A stretch of 64,000 bases of DNA from Mucilaginibacter sp. 44-25. GTDB taxonomy: Bacteria > Bacteroidota > Bacteroidia > Sphingobacteriales > Sphingobacteriaceae. Positions 8,357 to 17,358 of the stretch are shown one piece after another; the first letter of the stretch is position 1, and the number at the start of each line of letters is the position of its first letter. The DNA lies in assembly GCA_001898335.1 (NCBI GenBank), contig MKTS01000009.1, forward strand, positions 372,001 through 436,000, written 5' to 3'. A program made the position numbers and the translations under genes. Under the pieces are notes generated by a model. The model saw only the letters and a list, made by a program, of their open reading frames with translations. It did not search any database and was not told where the DNA came from.

Positions 8357-10782
8357 TGGAAGAGACGGAAAACAAGGTTAAAAAACTGCCTAACCAGGAG
8401 ATTGATTATTTTAAAATAGGCAAAATACTGGTAAGCCGCTGGTATTGGGTAGCAGGCTCATTGCTTATTTTTTTGGTTTGGTCATACGTGTATTTATGGT
8501 ATACGCCAAAAACCTATGCCACTGCCGGCACCATGAAGCTGGAGGATAAGAAATCCGAAATTCCGGATATGGCCGGTGTGGTAGCACCGGTTGATCGCAG
8601 CGTATCACGCATACAAAGCGAAACCTCTATTATACAAAGCCAAACCGTTTTATTAAATGCTATACGCGACCTCAACTATCCTGTTAGCTTTTATATAGAG
8701 GGCCGTGTGCGCACCAGTGAATTGTACCCTCAAAAACCGCTTGATGTACAATTAATACAGTTTGACAGCCTGAACTTTTACCATGACATCATTACGTTTA
8801 AACCTGTAAATACCAATAGCTTTAAACTTACCTACAAAAACGCGGGAAAAGATAAAACAGACCAGCACAACTTTAACTCGCCTATAACTATAGGCTCAAC
8901 AACTTTTGTTATTAAAAAGCCCGGTAATGTATCTTACAATACGGTTTACCTTTTTAAATTTAATACCCCGGAGGAACTACTGGGCCGGGTAAGAAGCGGC
9001 CTGCGCACCAGCGAACTGGCAAAAAACTCAAACATCATATTGTTACAGCAAACAGATGCCAACCCACAATTCGCGGCTGATGTGCTTAATAATATTATGA
9101 AGGAATACCTGGTGTATGACCGCAGCCGGAAAACACAGTCGGCCACGCAGATGATCAATTTTATTGATGATCAGCTAAAGTTTCTTTCTAACCAGGTTAA
9201 AAGCTCCGATAAGCAGATATCTGATTTTAAACAAAAGAACAGGCTGATGGAAGTGAGCACATCAGCAGAAGCTGCCCTGGTTAAGGCTAAGGACCTGGAA
9301 ACGCAACAAGCACTTCTAAAACTTCAACTACTGGCTATTGACCAGCTCAAAAACCAGATTGCCAAAGAGCAGAATAACGTTACGCTTAATTTTAACCTGG
9401 GCGATGAAAAGATCGATCCCTCGCTGCCTGTAATTGTTGAAAAACTCGACAAACTACTTAACCAGCGTTACGAACTGCTTAAAACATATAACCTTAACTC
9501 GCAGCCAATACAGGATATTAACAATCTTATTCTGCAGGCCAAAACGGCTGCCCTCAATTCGGTAAATGCTACCTACAGTAATGTTAAGCGCAGTTATGAC
9601 TATTTAACGGGGCAACTGGCCGGTGTCAACAAGCAGCTTTCGGTACTGCCGGTTGCCGAACGTGAACAAATATCCCTTAACCGGGATAACGAGGTTAGTG
9701 ATAAAGTTTATTCTTTCCTCTCAGAAAAAAAGTTGTCGGCACAGATAAGCCGTGCGGGTATATTGCCCGGAGCAAGTATTGTAGAACAGGCCCAACCTAA
9801 TTTTAACCCGGTATCGCCTGATGAGCATAGTGTGCGCCGTTCGGCAATTGTATTTGGTATACTTACAGGGCTTGGCCTTATCGTACTCATACGGGTACTT
9901 AACCCCTACATTTATGATAAGGAAACCGTTGAAAGCCTCACCACGGTACCTATTATTGGGGTAATACGTAAATTTCCCAATAAAATAAATGATAGCAACT
10001 CACAGCTGCTGGCATTAAGCATGCCCAAGTCTATGTTTGCAGAATCAGTACGCTCGGTTAGGACCAACCTCAGTTTTATCGCCTCCGAAAAAAATAGTAA
10101 GGTGATCTGTATTACTTCTGAAGTGGCTGGCGAAGGCAAATCCTTTGTGGCGGTCAACCTCTCGAGTACGCTTTCTTTAATAGATAAAAAGGTTATACTG
10201 ATAGCGGCAGATCTAAGGCGCTCCAGGCTGCACCATACCTTTAATGTGCCCAATAACGAAGGCCTTAGCACTTATCTGTCGCGCCAATCGGACCTTGATA
10301 ATATTATCCTTCATTCGGAACAGGCCAATCTCGATTTTATCGTTTCGGGGCCTGTGCCGCCAAACCCATCCGAGCTTTTACATAGTACACGGATGAAGGA
10401 GCTCATCGAAGACCTGAAGCAGCGCTATGACATCATCATGATTGATACCGCCCCTGTGGGTCTGGTTTCAGACTCGGTACCGCTTATCCGCATCAGCGAT
10501 ATCAATATTTTTGTTATCCGCTCGGGCAAGTCAAAGTATTATGCGGCCACCATTCCACAGCGCATAGCGCAGGAGTATCATTTGGATAATTCAGTAATAG
10601 TGCTTAATGCCTTCACTGAAGACCTTTTGCATTCGAGGTATTACACCACCCGTTTCACCGGCGATGGGTATGGCCATTATTATTATTATTCGGATTACAG
10701 CGGTTATGAAAAATCGGGATACTATATGGATGATGAGCGCAAGAAAAGATGGTGGGATGTAACCAGTTGGTTCAGGAAATAA
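8356..10782 (+). CDS. Wzc-like polysaccharide copolymerase with fused BY-kinase
   Basis: This 808-residue protein has a Wzz-type N-terminal membrane helix near residues 33-53, a long periplasmic coiled-coil region, a second helix near 490-515, and a cytoplasmic bacterial tyrosine kinase domain. The kinase has Walker A (A-G-E-G-K-S, Lys595), Walker A' (AADLRRSR, Asp619) and Walker B (IMIDTAP, Asp697). The C-terminal 60 residues are rich in tyrosine, including a YYYY run, which is the usual autophosphorylation cluster. Together with the Wza-like protein it would span the envelope and control chain length and export. The kinase is fused, as in Gram-negative Wzc. Confidence 0.95.
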   Translation: MEETENKVKKLPNQEIDYFKIGKILVSRWYWVAGSLLIFLVWSYVYLWYTPKTYATAGTMKLEDKKSEIPDMAGVVAPVDRSVSRIQSETSIIQSQTVLLNAIRDLNYPVSFYIEGRVRTSELYPQKPLDVQLIQFDSLNFYHDIITFKPVNTNSFKLTYKNAGKDKTDQHNFNSPITIGSTTFVIKKPGNVSYNTVYLFKFNTPEELLGRVRSGLRTSELAKNSNIILLQQTDANPQFAADVLNNIMKEYLVYDRSRKTQSATQMINFIDDQLKFLSNQVKSSDKQISDFKQKNRLMEVSTSAEAALVKAKDLETQQALLKLQLLAIDQLKNQIAKEQNNVTLNFNLGDEKIDPSLPVIVEKLDKLLNQRYELLKTYNLNSQPIQDINNLILQAKTAALNSVNATYSNVKRSYDYLTGQLAGVNKQLSVLPVAEREQISLNRDNEVSDKVYSFLSEKKLSAQISRAGILPGASIVEQAQPNFNPVSPDEHSVRRSAIVFGILTGLGLIVLIRVLNPYIYDKETVESLTTVPIIGVIRKFPNKINDSNSQLLALSMPKSMFAESVRSVRTNLSFIASEKNSKVICITSEVAGEGKSFVAVNLSSTLSLIDKKVILIAADLRRSRLHHTFNVPNNEGLSTYLSRQSDLDNIILHSEQANLDFIVSGPVPPNPSELLHSTRMKELIEDLKQRYDIIMIDTAPVGLVSDSVPLIRISDINIFVIRSGKSKYYAATIPQRIAQEYHLDNSVIVLNAFTEDLLHSRYYTTRFTGDGYGHYYYYSDYSGYEKSGYYMDDERKKRWWDVTSWFRK

Positions 10783-10785
10783 TTG

Positions 10786-11301
10786 ATGGCTGTGATGAAC
10801 GGCGAAAGCGCTGCAAGATGGTACCCGGTGTACACCCATGCCAGGGCCGAAAAAAAAGCTTACGAGGCACTAAAGGCTAAAGGTATTGAAGCTTACCTTC
10901 CCTTACAGAGAAAACTAAAACAATGGAGCGACAGGAAGAAATGGGTAGAGGAGCCGCTGATAAGTTCATACCTGTTTGTAAACATCAGCCCGCAACATAT
11001 GGCCGAAGTTTTAATGACCAAAGGCATTGCACGTTTCCTGTACTTTTCTGGCAAAGTAGCCACCATGCCCGACAGGCAGATAAAAGAGCTTAAATTACTT
11101 TTAGCTACCGACGCGGAACTTGAAGTAACAGAAGAGGACCTACAGCCCGGTGAAAAAGTGACCATTAAGGCAGGCCCGTTAAAAGGTATAAACGGTGAGA
11201 TAATAGCGCACCGCTCACAAAAAAAGCTATTATTGAGATTAGAAAGTATGGGGCAATCGCTTATAGTAAGCATGCCACCATCCTATATAAACAGGCTTTA
11301 G
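10786..11301 (+). CDS. UpxY/RfaH-like NusG-family transcription antiterminator
   Basis: This protein of about 171 residues starts with RWYPVYTHARAEKKAYEAL, the NusG N-terminal (NGN) fold. It ends with a KOW-type segment (PGEKVTIKAGPLKGINGEI). UpxY proteins of Bacteroides are the closest well-known parallel: they bind nascent capsule transcripts and suppress premature termination of the long operon. I chose the ATG at 10786, four bases after the wzc stop; a TTG at 10783 and an ATG at 10795 are in the same frame. No UpxZ-like partner is seen. Its position third in a 28-kb operon fits a role in keeping polymerase running through it. Confidence 0.88.
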   Translation: MAVMNGESAARWYPVYTHARAEKKAYEALKAKGIEAYLPLQRKLKQWSDRKKWVEEPLISSYLFVNISPQHMAEVLMTKGIARFLYFSGKVATMPDRQIKELKLLLATDAELEVTEEDLQPGEKVTIKAGPLKGINGEIIAHRSQKKLLLRLESMGQSLIVSMPPSYINRL

Positions 11302-11394
11302 ACAGGCAAAATAACCTTACACCTAAAGCATTGTAAAATAATAAGTTGCAAAACAAAAATGTGACTTACCAGGCGAAGCTATGTACACTCCCCC

Positions 11395-13170
11395 ATGTGC
11401 AGAATAACAGGTATTGTATCAGACCACTTAACTAACGAGGACGTACTAAGCGTAAAAGCAATGTGTAATGCCTTGCGGCATGGCGGCCCCGATGATGAAG
11501 GCATTTATGTAAGCAGCCGGAATAACGTTGCCTTTGGCCACCGCCGTTTATCCATTATCGACCTTAGCCGTAACGGCCACCAGCCAATGGCTAATGCCGA
11601 CCAAACCGTTGTGATAACATTTAACGGGGAAATATACAACTACCGCGAATTAAAGGCCCGGTTACTAAAGCTTGGCGCAGCGTTCCAAAACGATACCGAT
11701 ACTGAGGTAATTATACAAGCCTATAAATACTGGGGAGCGGCATCTTTCAGCAAACTAAGAGGCATGTTTGCCTTTGCCCTGCATGATATTGCCCAAGATG
11801 AGGTTTACCTGGTAAGGGATACAGCCGGAATTAAACCGCTATATTATCATGCGGATGGCAAAAAGCTGATATTCGCGTCAGAAATAAGGGCATTTAAACA
11901 ATCAGGGATAAACTATCAGGCCAATAATCAATGGCCGGTTCTGTTGCTGGCCTATGGGCATATACCCGAACCGCATACTACTTTACAGGGTGTACTAAGC
12001 CTTCCGAAAGGGCATTATTTGCACCGGGATAAAAACGGACAGTGCAAGCTGGTATCATACACCCTAAAACCCGACGGCGTGTTGATTGATAGCCCGGAAG
12101 CTGCCCGTGAGATCATCAGGGATGGTTTACAAGCCGCGGTAAAAAGGCAACTCATTGCCGACGCGCCAATTGGTGTTTTCCTGAGTGGTGGTATCGATTC
12201 GAGCTTGCTTTCTTTATTGGCTAATGAGCAGGTAAGCCAGTTAAAAACCGTGTCGATATTCTTCAATGAAAAGCAATACGACGAACGGTGGTATCAGCAA
12301 ACCATACTAAATAAATTACAGGGCGAAAACTTTACACACCTGGTAAAACAGCAGGATTTTGAGCGGTATTTCCAGCAAATAGTTTCGGCTATGGATATGC
12401 CTACTACTGATGGCATCAACTCATGGTTCATCAGTAAATACGCGAATGAAAACGGCCTTAAAGCTGTTTTGTCGGGCGTGGGTGCCGATGAGTTATTTGG
12501 TGGTTACCCATCCTTTAGCCGCATAAAATATCTGGGTTATATAAAGAGAATACCATTTCAGTTACTAAGACTTGCGCGCCATATAGGTTCATCCGGCTAT
12601 AAAAGGCTTAGCTACCTGGGCTATAACCACATTGTAGCCGACTACCTTACCCTACGGGGGCTTTTTAGTATAAATGAAATAGCCATGCTTACAGGCACAA
12701 CAGAACAGCATGTGGCCAATATTCTTTTCGCTGATGACCCACAGCCTTACCAGGGTGCTGATGACGCCTTAAAGGCATCATGGTTGGAAACGAATATATA
12801 CATGCAAAACCAGTTACTGCACGATACGGATACCATGAGCATGAGCCATGGCCTGGAAGTAAGAGTACCCTTCCTTGACGAAGAACTCACAGCCGCGGTT
12901 GCACATATATCTCCCAAAATACGTTTTGCAAACCTACCTAAAAAATTACTGGTAGAAAGCTTTGCTGATATTTTACCTGAAGCCGTTTGGAACAGGCCTA
13001 AAATGGGTTTTACATTTCCGCTCCAGCAGTGGATGCGCGAAAATGAGGCCATCAGCCATATAGGTAATTACCAAAGCCCTGCTGCAAAAAAAATGATCGC
13101 TGATTTTAACAAGGGGCAAATGCACTGGTCGCGCGCTTTTGCACTATACCAGATACAGGGGCATGTTTAA
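11395..13170 (+). CDS. Asparagine synthase family glutamine amidotransferase
   Basis: This 591-residue protein has an N-terminal class II glutaminase domain with the nucleophile Cys2, and a C-terminal ATP-pyrophosphatase domain with the PP-loop S-G-G-I-D-S at residues 264-269. A GVGADELFGGYP segment completes the synthetase site. The N-terminus reads M-C-R-I rather than the M-C-G-I of housekeeping AsnB. Family members in polysaccharide loci amidate sugar carboxylates, so modification of a uronic acid is more likely than asparagine supply; this is inference. The 93-base gap before it is the longest in the operon. Its 3' end overlaps the next gene by 8 bases. Confidence 0.93.
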   Translation: MCRITGIVSDHLTNEDVLSVKAMCNALRHGGPDDEGIYVSSRNNVAFGHRRLSIIDLSRNGHQPMANADQTVVITFNGEIYNYRELKARLLKLGAAFQNDTDTEVIIQAYKYWGAASFSKLRGMFAFALHDIAQDEVYLVRDTAGIKPLYYHADGKKLIFASEIRAFKQSGINYQANNQWPVLLLAYGHIPEPHTTLQGVLSLPKGHYLHRDKNGQCKLVSYTLKPDGVLIDSPEAAREIIRDGLQAAVKRQLIADAPIGVFLSGGIDSSLLSLLANEQVSQLKTVSIFFNEKQYDERWYQQTILNKLQGENFTHLVKQQDFERYFQQIVSAMDMPTTDGINSWFISKYANENGLKAVLSGVGADELFGGYPSFSRIKYLGYIKRIPFQLLRLARHIGSSGYKRLSYLGYNHIVADYLTLRGLFSINEIAMLTGTTEQHVANILFADDPQPYQGADDALKASWLETNIYMQNQLLHDTDTMSMSHGLEVRVPFLDEELTAAVAHISPKIRFANLPKKLLVESFADILPEAVWNRPKMGFTFPLQQWMRENEAISHIGNYQSPAAKKMIADFNKGQMHWSRAFALYQIQGHV

Positions 13171-14284
13171 AAGCATTTATCTCTTATCGCTCCAAACCTT
13201 TAGCAGCACCGGCGGCATACAAAAAATGACCCGCGTGCTGGCGCATTCTCTATTGACCTTATCGCGAAAAAACGGTTGGAAATTTAAACTGTCGTCGCTG
13301 TATGACAGTAATGACGATTTGATGCCGCAGTATGTTCCAAAAGCCAGCTTTGAGGGCTACCGGCACCAACGCTTATATTTTTTATGGAAGACCATTTTGA
13401 GTCCTGCCAAAAATGATGTGGTCATATTAAGCCACATTAACCTTGCGCTGGCCGGGCTTTTTATAAAACTTATACATCCGCAAACACAGATATGGCTTAT
13501 TGCCCATGGCATTGAAGTGTGGCGTCCCCTGCCCTACCATAAACGCCGGCTGCTAAACAAATGCGATAAAGTTTTATGTGTGAGCAATTTTACCCGTTCG
13601 CAGCTTTTTAAATGGCATCAAACATTACCTGATAAGTGCATTGTACTCAACAATGTGCTGGATCCGTTCATGAACCTGCCGCGTGAGTTTTCAAAACCCG
13701 CGCATTTGCTTAACAGATACGGGTTAAGCCAAAACCATCAGATCATCTTTAGTCTTACGCGCCTTGCCTCAACCGAGCTATATAAGGGTTACGATAGGGT
13801 AATTAGGGCTATTGCTAACCTAAAGATTAATCACCCCAACATAAAATATGTATTGGCTGGCGCTTATGATGAAGCCGAAGCCAGGCGGGTAAAACAGCTG
13901 ATCAATGAGAGTAAACTGGATGATGCCGTAATTTTAACCGGCTACATTCCCGAACAGGAATTGGCCGAACACTTTTTAATGGCCGACAACTTTGTGTTGC
14001 CCAGCAAAAAGGAAGGGTTTGGTATTGTATTTATTGAAGCGCTGGCCTGCGGCCTTCCTGTTATTTGCGGTAATGTTGATGGCAGCCTGGATGCCATACG
14101 TAACGGCGAACTGGGTAAAGCGATAAACCCTGATGCTGAGCATGAACTGGAAAATGCCATTGCCGCTTGCTTAGCCAACCCTTTAACTATTGATGATAAA
14201 AAGCTTTTGCAACAGAAATGCCTGCAATACTTTAGCGAACTCAACTATGTTGAAACCCTGCAAACCATGATACAGCATGACTGA
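13163..14284 (+). CDS. Glycosyltransferase family 4
   Basis: This is a GT-B fold enzyme of 373 residues. A glycine-rich N-terminal loop (FSSTGGIQKM) is followed by a C-terminal Rossmann half carrying the retaining-enzyme EX7E motif: Glu284 and Glu292 in KEGFGIVFIEALACG. I start it at the ATG at 13163, which overlaps the asnB-like stop by 8 bases; the longer in-frame TTG start at 13139 lies wholly inside the upstream gene. No membrane segments are seen. It overlaps the Wzm-like gene by 8 bases. Donor and linkage are unknown. Confidence 0.92.
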   Translation: MFKSIYLLSLQTFSSTGGIQKMTRVLAHSLLTLSRKNGWKFKLSSLYDSNDDLMPQYVPKASFEGYRHQRLYFLWKTILSPAKNDVVILSHINLALAGLFIKLIHPQTQIWLIAHGIEVWRPLPYHKRRLLNKCDKVLCVSNFTRSQLFKWHQTLPDKCIVLNNVLDPFMNLPREFSKPAHLLNRYGLSQNHQIIFSLTRLASTELYKGYDRVIRAIANLKINHPNIKYVLAGAYDEAEARRVKQLINESKLDDAVILTGYIPEQELAEHFLMADNFVLPSKKEGFGIVFIEALACGLPVICGNVDGSLDAIRNGELGKAINPDAEHELENAIAACLANPLTIDDKKLLQQKCLQYFSELNYVETLQTMIQHD

Positions 14285-15140
14285 ACCCGGTAAAGAATAC
14301 TGGGACCTGGAAATAAAACCACGTACCGGCCTGTTTGATCTTAACCTTAAAGCGGTTTGGCAATACCGCGACCTGCTCCTGCTGCTGGTACGGCGCGATT
14401 TTGTGTCGTTCTACAAGCAAACCATATTAGGGCCTATCTGGTTTTTTGTACAGCCGGTTATTACTATCATATTTTACACCCTGGTTTTTGGCAATCTGGC
14501 CGGCATACCAACTGATGGGGTACCAAAACCGCTTTTTTACCTGGCCGGCACCATTTTGTGGAACTATTTTGCCGAGTGCCTCACCAAAACATCAACTGTT
14601 TTTAAAGATAATACAGCGCTCATGAGCAAGGTATATTTTCCACGGCTTATTATGCCGCTGAGTATAGTAGCTTCTAACCTTATCAGGTTTGCTGTTCAGT
14701 TTATATTATTCGTGGTTCTTTTGGTATTCTATTATGCAAAGGGTCATATGACTGGTATTAATATGTATGCGCTGCTTTTCCCCGTACTGCTGCTATTAAT
14801 CGCAGCGCAGGGGCTTGGGCTGGGCATGCTGATATCAGCCGTAACTACCAAATACCGCGACCTGGCTTTTGTAATAACCTTTGGCGTACCATTGTTAATG
14901 TACGCCACAACGGTAGTTTACCCATTGTCAGAAGCGCAGGCAAAATTTCCCGCGTACAGCTGGATAATCAGATACAACCCTATCACCGCAATTATTGAAA
15001 CCTTCAGATATGGCTTTTTAGGCAAGGGAAGTTTAGATTTAGGTTTGCTGCTATATTGTACTGTGGCTACCATTATTATATTGCTGTTGGGAACCATAGT
15101 ATATAATAAAGCCGAAAAATCATTTGTAGACACCATCTGA
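14277..15140 (+). CDS. Wzm-like ABC transporter permease for polysaccharide export
   Basis: This 287-residue protein has six hydrophobic segments and the ABC2-type polysaccharide permease signature (LVRRDFVSFYKQTILGPIW near the N-terminus). Members pair with a Wzt ATPase to move lipid-linked O-antigen or capsule chains across the inner membrane. It overlaps the preceding glycosyltransferase by 8 bases, and its TGA shares one base with the ATG of the ATPase gene. The presence of this exporter next to Wza/Wzc and a Wzy-like protein is unusual. Confidence 0.94.
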   Translation: MTEPGKEYWDLEIKPRTGLFDLNLKAVWQYRDLLLLLVRRDFVSFYKQTILGPIWFFVQPVITIIFYTLVFGNLAGIPTDGVPKPLFYLAGTILWNYFAECLTKTSTVFKDNTALMSKVYFPRLIMPLSIVASNLIRFAVQFILFVVLLVFYYAKGHMTGINMYALLFPVLLLLIAAQGLGLGMLISAVTTKYRDLAFVITFGVPLLMYATTVVYPLSEAQAKFPAYSWIIRYNPITAIIETFRYGFLGKGSLDLGLLLYCTVATIIILLLGTIVYNKAEKSFVDTI

Positions 15141-16387
15141 TGAGCATAGCCATTAAAGCCGAAAACCTTTCCAAAGCCTACCAACTGGGCGACTTCGGTA
15201 CGGGTACCATCTCGCGCGACCTGGAGCGTTACTGGGCCCGGCTAAGGGGTAAGGAAGATCCGTTCCTGAAGATCGGTGAAACAAACGATCGTACGCGAAA
15301 AGGCACCAACGATGTGGTGTGGAGCTTGCGCGATATTGCTTTTGAGATTGAACAGGGTGATGCCGTAGGTATTATTGGCCGCAACGGCGCCGGAAAAAGC
15401 ACCCTACTGAAAATATTGAGTCGCGTTACTTCTCCTACCACGGGCTCTGTAAAGGTAAAAGGCCGTATTGCCAGCTTACTGGAAGTAGGCACCGGCTTTC
15501 ATCCCGAACTTACGGGCCGCGAAAATATATTCCTGAACGGTGCCATTTTGGGTATGCGTAAAGGCGAAATAAAAAGGAAGTTTGATGAGATCGTCGCCTT
15601 CGCCGGTATTGACAGGTATGTAGATACCCCGGTTAAACGCTATTCATCGGGTATGTATGTGAGGCTGGCTTTCGCGGTTGCCGCCCACCTCGAATCAGAA
15701 ATACTCATCGTAGACGAAGTGCTGGCCGTAGGTGATGCAGATTTTCAAAAGAAATGCCTGGGTAAAATGCAGGATGTAAGCAAAGGCGAAGGCCGTACCG
15801 TGCTTTTTGTATCGCATAACATGGGCAGCATTAAAAGCCTGTGCAATACGGGTATGGTACTTAACAATGGCCTGCTGCAAAGTATTGAGCCGGTAAGTAA
15901 CGCCATTGGCACCTACAACCAACTTTTGAACCGTACAGACAACATCACCCGTATACTTAACGGCAATCTGAAAGATCAGTTGCTGTTTCATAAAATATGG
16001 ATCAACAACTCAGCCGATGACCATGCTGTTATTAGTATAGCCCAACCACTTTGCTTTAATATTGAGGGCGAAGCAGTTATAGATTTCAACCGCGTGGTGT
16101 TTGTATTAGCTGTTTACCATGCTGGGGTCCGTTTATTTACATTGCGTGAAGTTGCCGCAGGGCGAGCGCTCTCAGGTGGGAAGTTTACTGCAGCATTTAA
16201 TATAAAACCAGGCTTTTTACGACCCGGAGAATATACTATTGCCCTCGGCGCCTGGGGCGATACCGATAACGATTGGGTTTGGGGTACAGAAATAGGTATG
16301 TTCACCATCAGTGCCGTCTGGGACAACCATATCCGCCAGGCCGACGAAGGAATTATCAATGCCGAATTTATCCGACTAAATGAGTGA
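15140..16387 (+). CDS. Wzt-like ABC transporter ATPase with C-terminal carbohydrate-binding-type domain
   Basis: This 415-residue protein has an ABC ATPase domain in residues 1-250 with Walker A G-R-N-G-A-G-K-S (Lys86), a signature helix YSSGMYVRLA, Walker B ILIVDE (Asp192, Glu193) and the switch His in FVSHN. Residues from about 265 to the end form an extra beta-rich domain in the position of the Wzt C-terminal domain. In studied O-antigen exporters that domain binds the modified non-reducing end of the chain. The next gene is a methyltransferase, which fits a cap-recognition system. The adjacent Wzm-like permease is the obvious partner. Confidence 0.94.
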   Translation: MSIAIKAENLSKAYQLGDFGTGTISRDLERYWARLRGKEDPFLKIGETNDRTRKGTNDVVWSLRDIAFEIEQGDAVGIIGRNGAGKSTLLKILSRVTSPTTGSVKVKGRIASLLEVGTGFHPELTGRENIFLNGAILGMRKGEIKRKFDEIVAFAGIDRYVDTPVKRYSSGMYVRLAFAVAAHLESEILIVDEVLAVGDADFQKKCLGKMQDVSKGEGRTVLFVSHNMGSIKSLCNTGMVLNNGLLQSIEPVSNAIGTYNQLLNRTDNITRILNGNLKDQLLFHKIWINNSADDHAVISIAQPLCFNIEGEAVIDFNRVVFVLAVYHAGVRLFTLREVAAGRALSGGKFTAAFNIKPGFLRPGEYTIALGAWGDTDNDWVWGTEIGMFTISAVWDNHIRQADEGIINAEFIRLNE

Positions 16388-17354
16388 GTATTTAAAAACA
16401 CTTGAGCCGCTGATCAGGCAAAAATCAAACCTTACAGACGCGAGGGAATTTCATGCCCGTGTAAATGTCATATTTCACAACGAGGAGGCTAAACACTACG
16501 ATAAGCTGCATACCGAAATGTGGGAGAGCCTACCGGTCCAATACGGTTTACTGATAGCTGATATTAAGCCCCACATCAAAAATAATCAGCCGCTTAAGCT
16601 GCTGGATGTGGGTTGTGGTACTGGCCTGGCTACACAAATGCTGCTGGACGCCGGTATGGACAGCCGCGTTGCAGAAATACACCTGCTGGATACGTCGGAA
16701 GAAATGCTCAAACAAGCGGTAAAACGCTCTACAAAATGGGGGAAAAAAGTGTTAGCCATTAACGGAGATGTAAACACCGTTCAAGAACAGTACGACATTA
16801 TCCTGATATCGTCGGTATTGCATCACATACCAGACCTCCCCCCTTTTCTTGAAAAGATTAGTTCGCTACAAAAAAACGGGGGCCTGCTCATTACCATACA
16901 AGACCCGGCCGCGGAAGCACAGAATAACCAGGTTTTAGAGAACCGAAAAAAGGAGTACCAGCAATACCATGAGAGCAAGCGGGTTAATAAAACCATAATA
17001 GAGCGGGCTATCAATAAAGCAAAACGCCTGTTTAAAGAGCCGGACTATATTAAACGGGTTAACAAAAAGCTGCTCGAGCAAAAAATAATTAACCAACCAC
17101 TTACAGATAGTGAAATATGGAGTGTAACCGATATCCATGTGGAAGGCTTGCCCTACTCTGCCGGGGCCGGCATCAGTAAGGCGCAACTGGTTAATTATCT
17201 TAGAAACAATACCCTGATCAGCTACCGCACTTACGGTTTCTACGGAACCATGGGCAGTAACCTTGATGAGCGGTACAGGAAATTAGAACATGAACTGGCG
17301 TTAAGTAACGACCAAAACGGCAGGCATTTTTGCTCAGCCTGGATAAAAGTCTGA
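16380..17354 (+). CDS. SAM-dependent methyltransferase, candidate chain-modifying enzyme
   Basis: This is a 324-residue class I methyltransferase. Motif I (LLDVGCGTG) lies at residues 74-82, followed by the acidic strand end LLDTSEEML and a post-motif IILISSVLHHI. The C-terminal half, about 150 residues, is helical and not part of the core fold. It overlaps the Wzt-like gene by 8 bases. In known ABC-exported O-antigens a terminal methyl group stops chain growth and is read by the Wzt C-terminal domain, so this is the natural candidate for such a cap. That role is inferred from position only. Confidence 0.85.
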   Translation: MSEYLKTLEPLIRQKSNLTDAREFHARVNVIFHNEEAKHYDKLHTEMWESLPVQYGLLIADIKPHIKNNQPLKLLDVGCGTGLATQMLLDAGMDSRVAEIHLLDTSEEMLKQAVKRSTKWGKKVLAINGDVNTVQEQYDIILISSVLHHIPDLPPFLEKISSLQKNGGLLITIQDPAAEAQNNQVLENRKKEYQQYHESKRVNKTIIERAINKAKRLFKEPDYIKRVNKKLLEQKIINQPLTDSEIWSVTDIHVEGLPYSAGAGISKAQLVNYLRNNTLISYRTYGFYGTMGSNLDERYRKLEHELALSNDQNGRHFCSAWIKV

Positions 17355-17358
17355 AATA

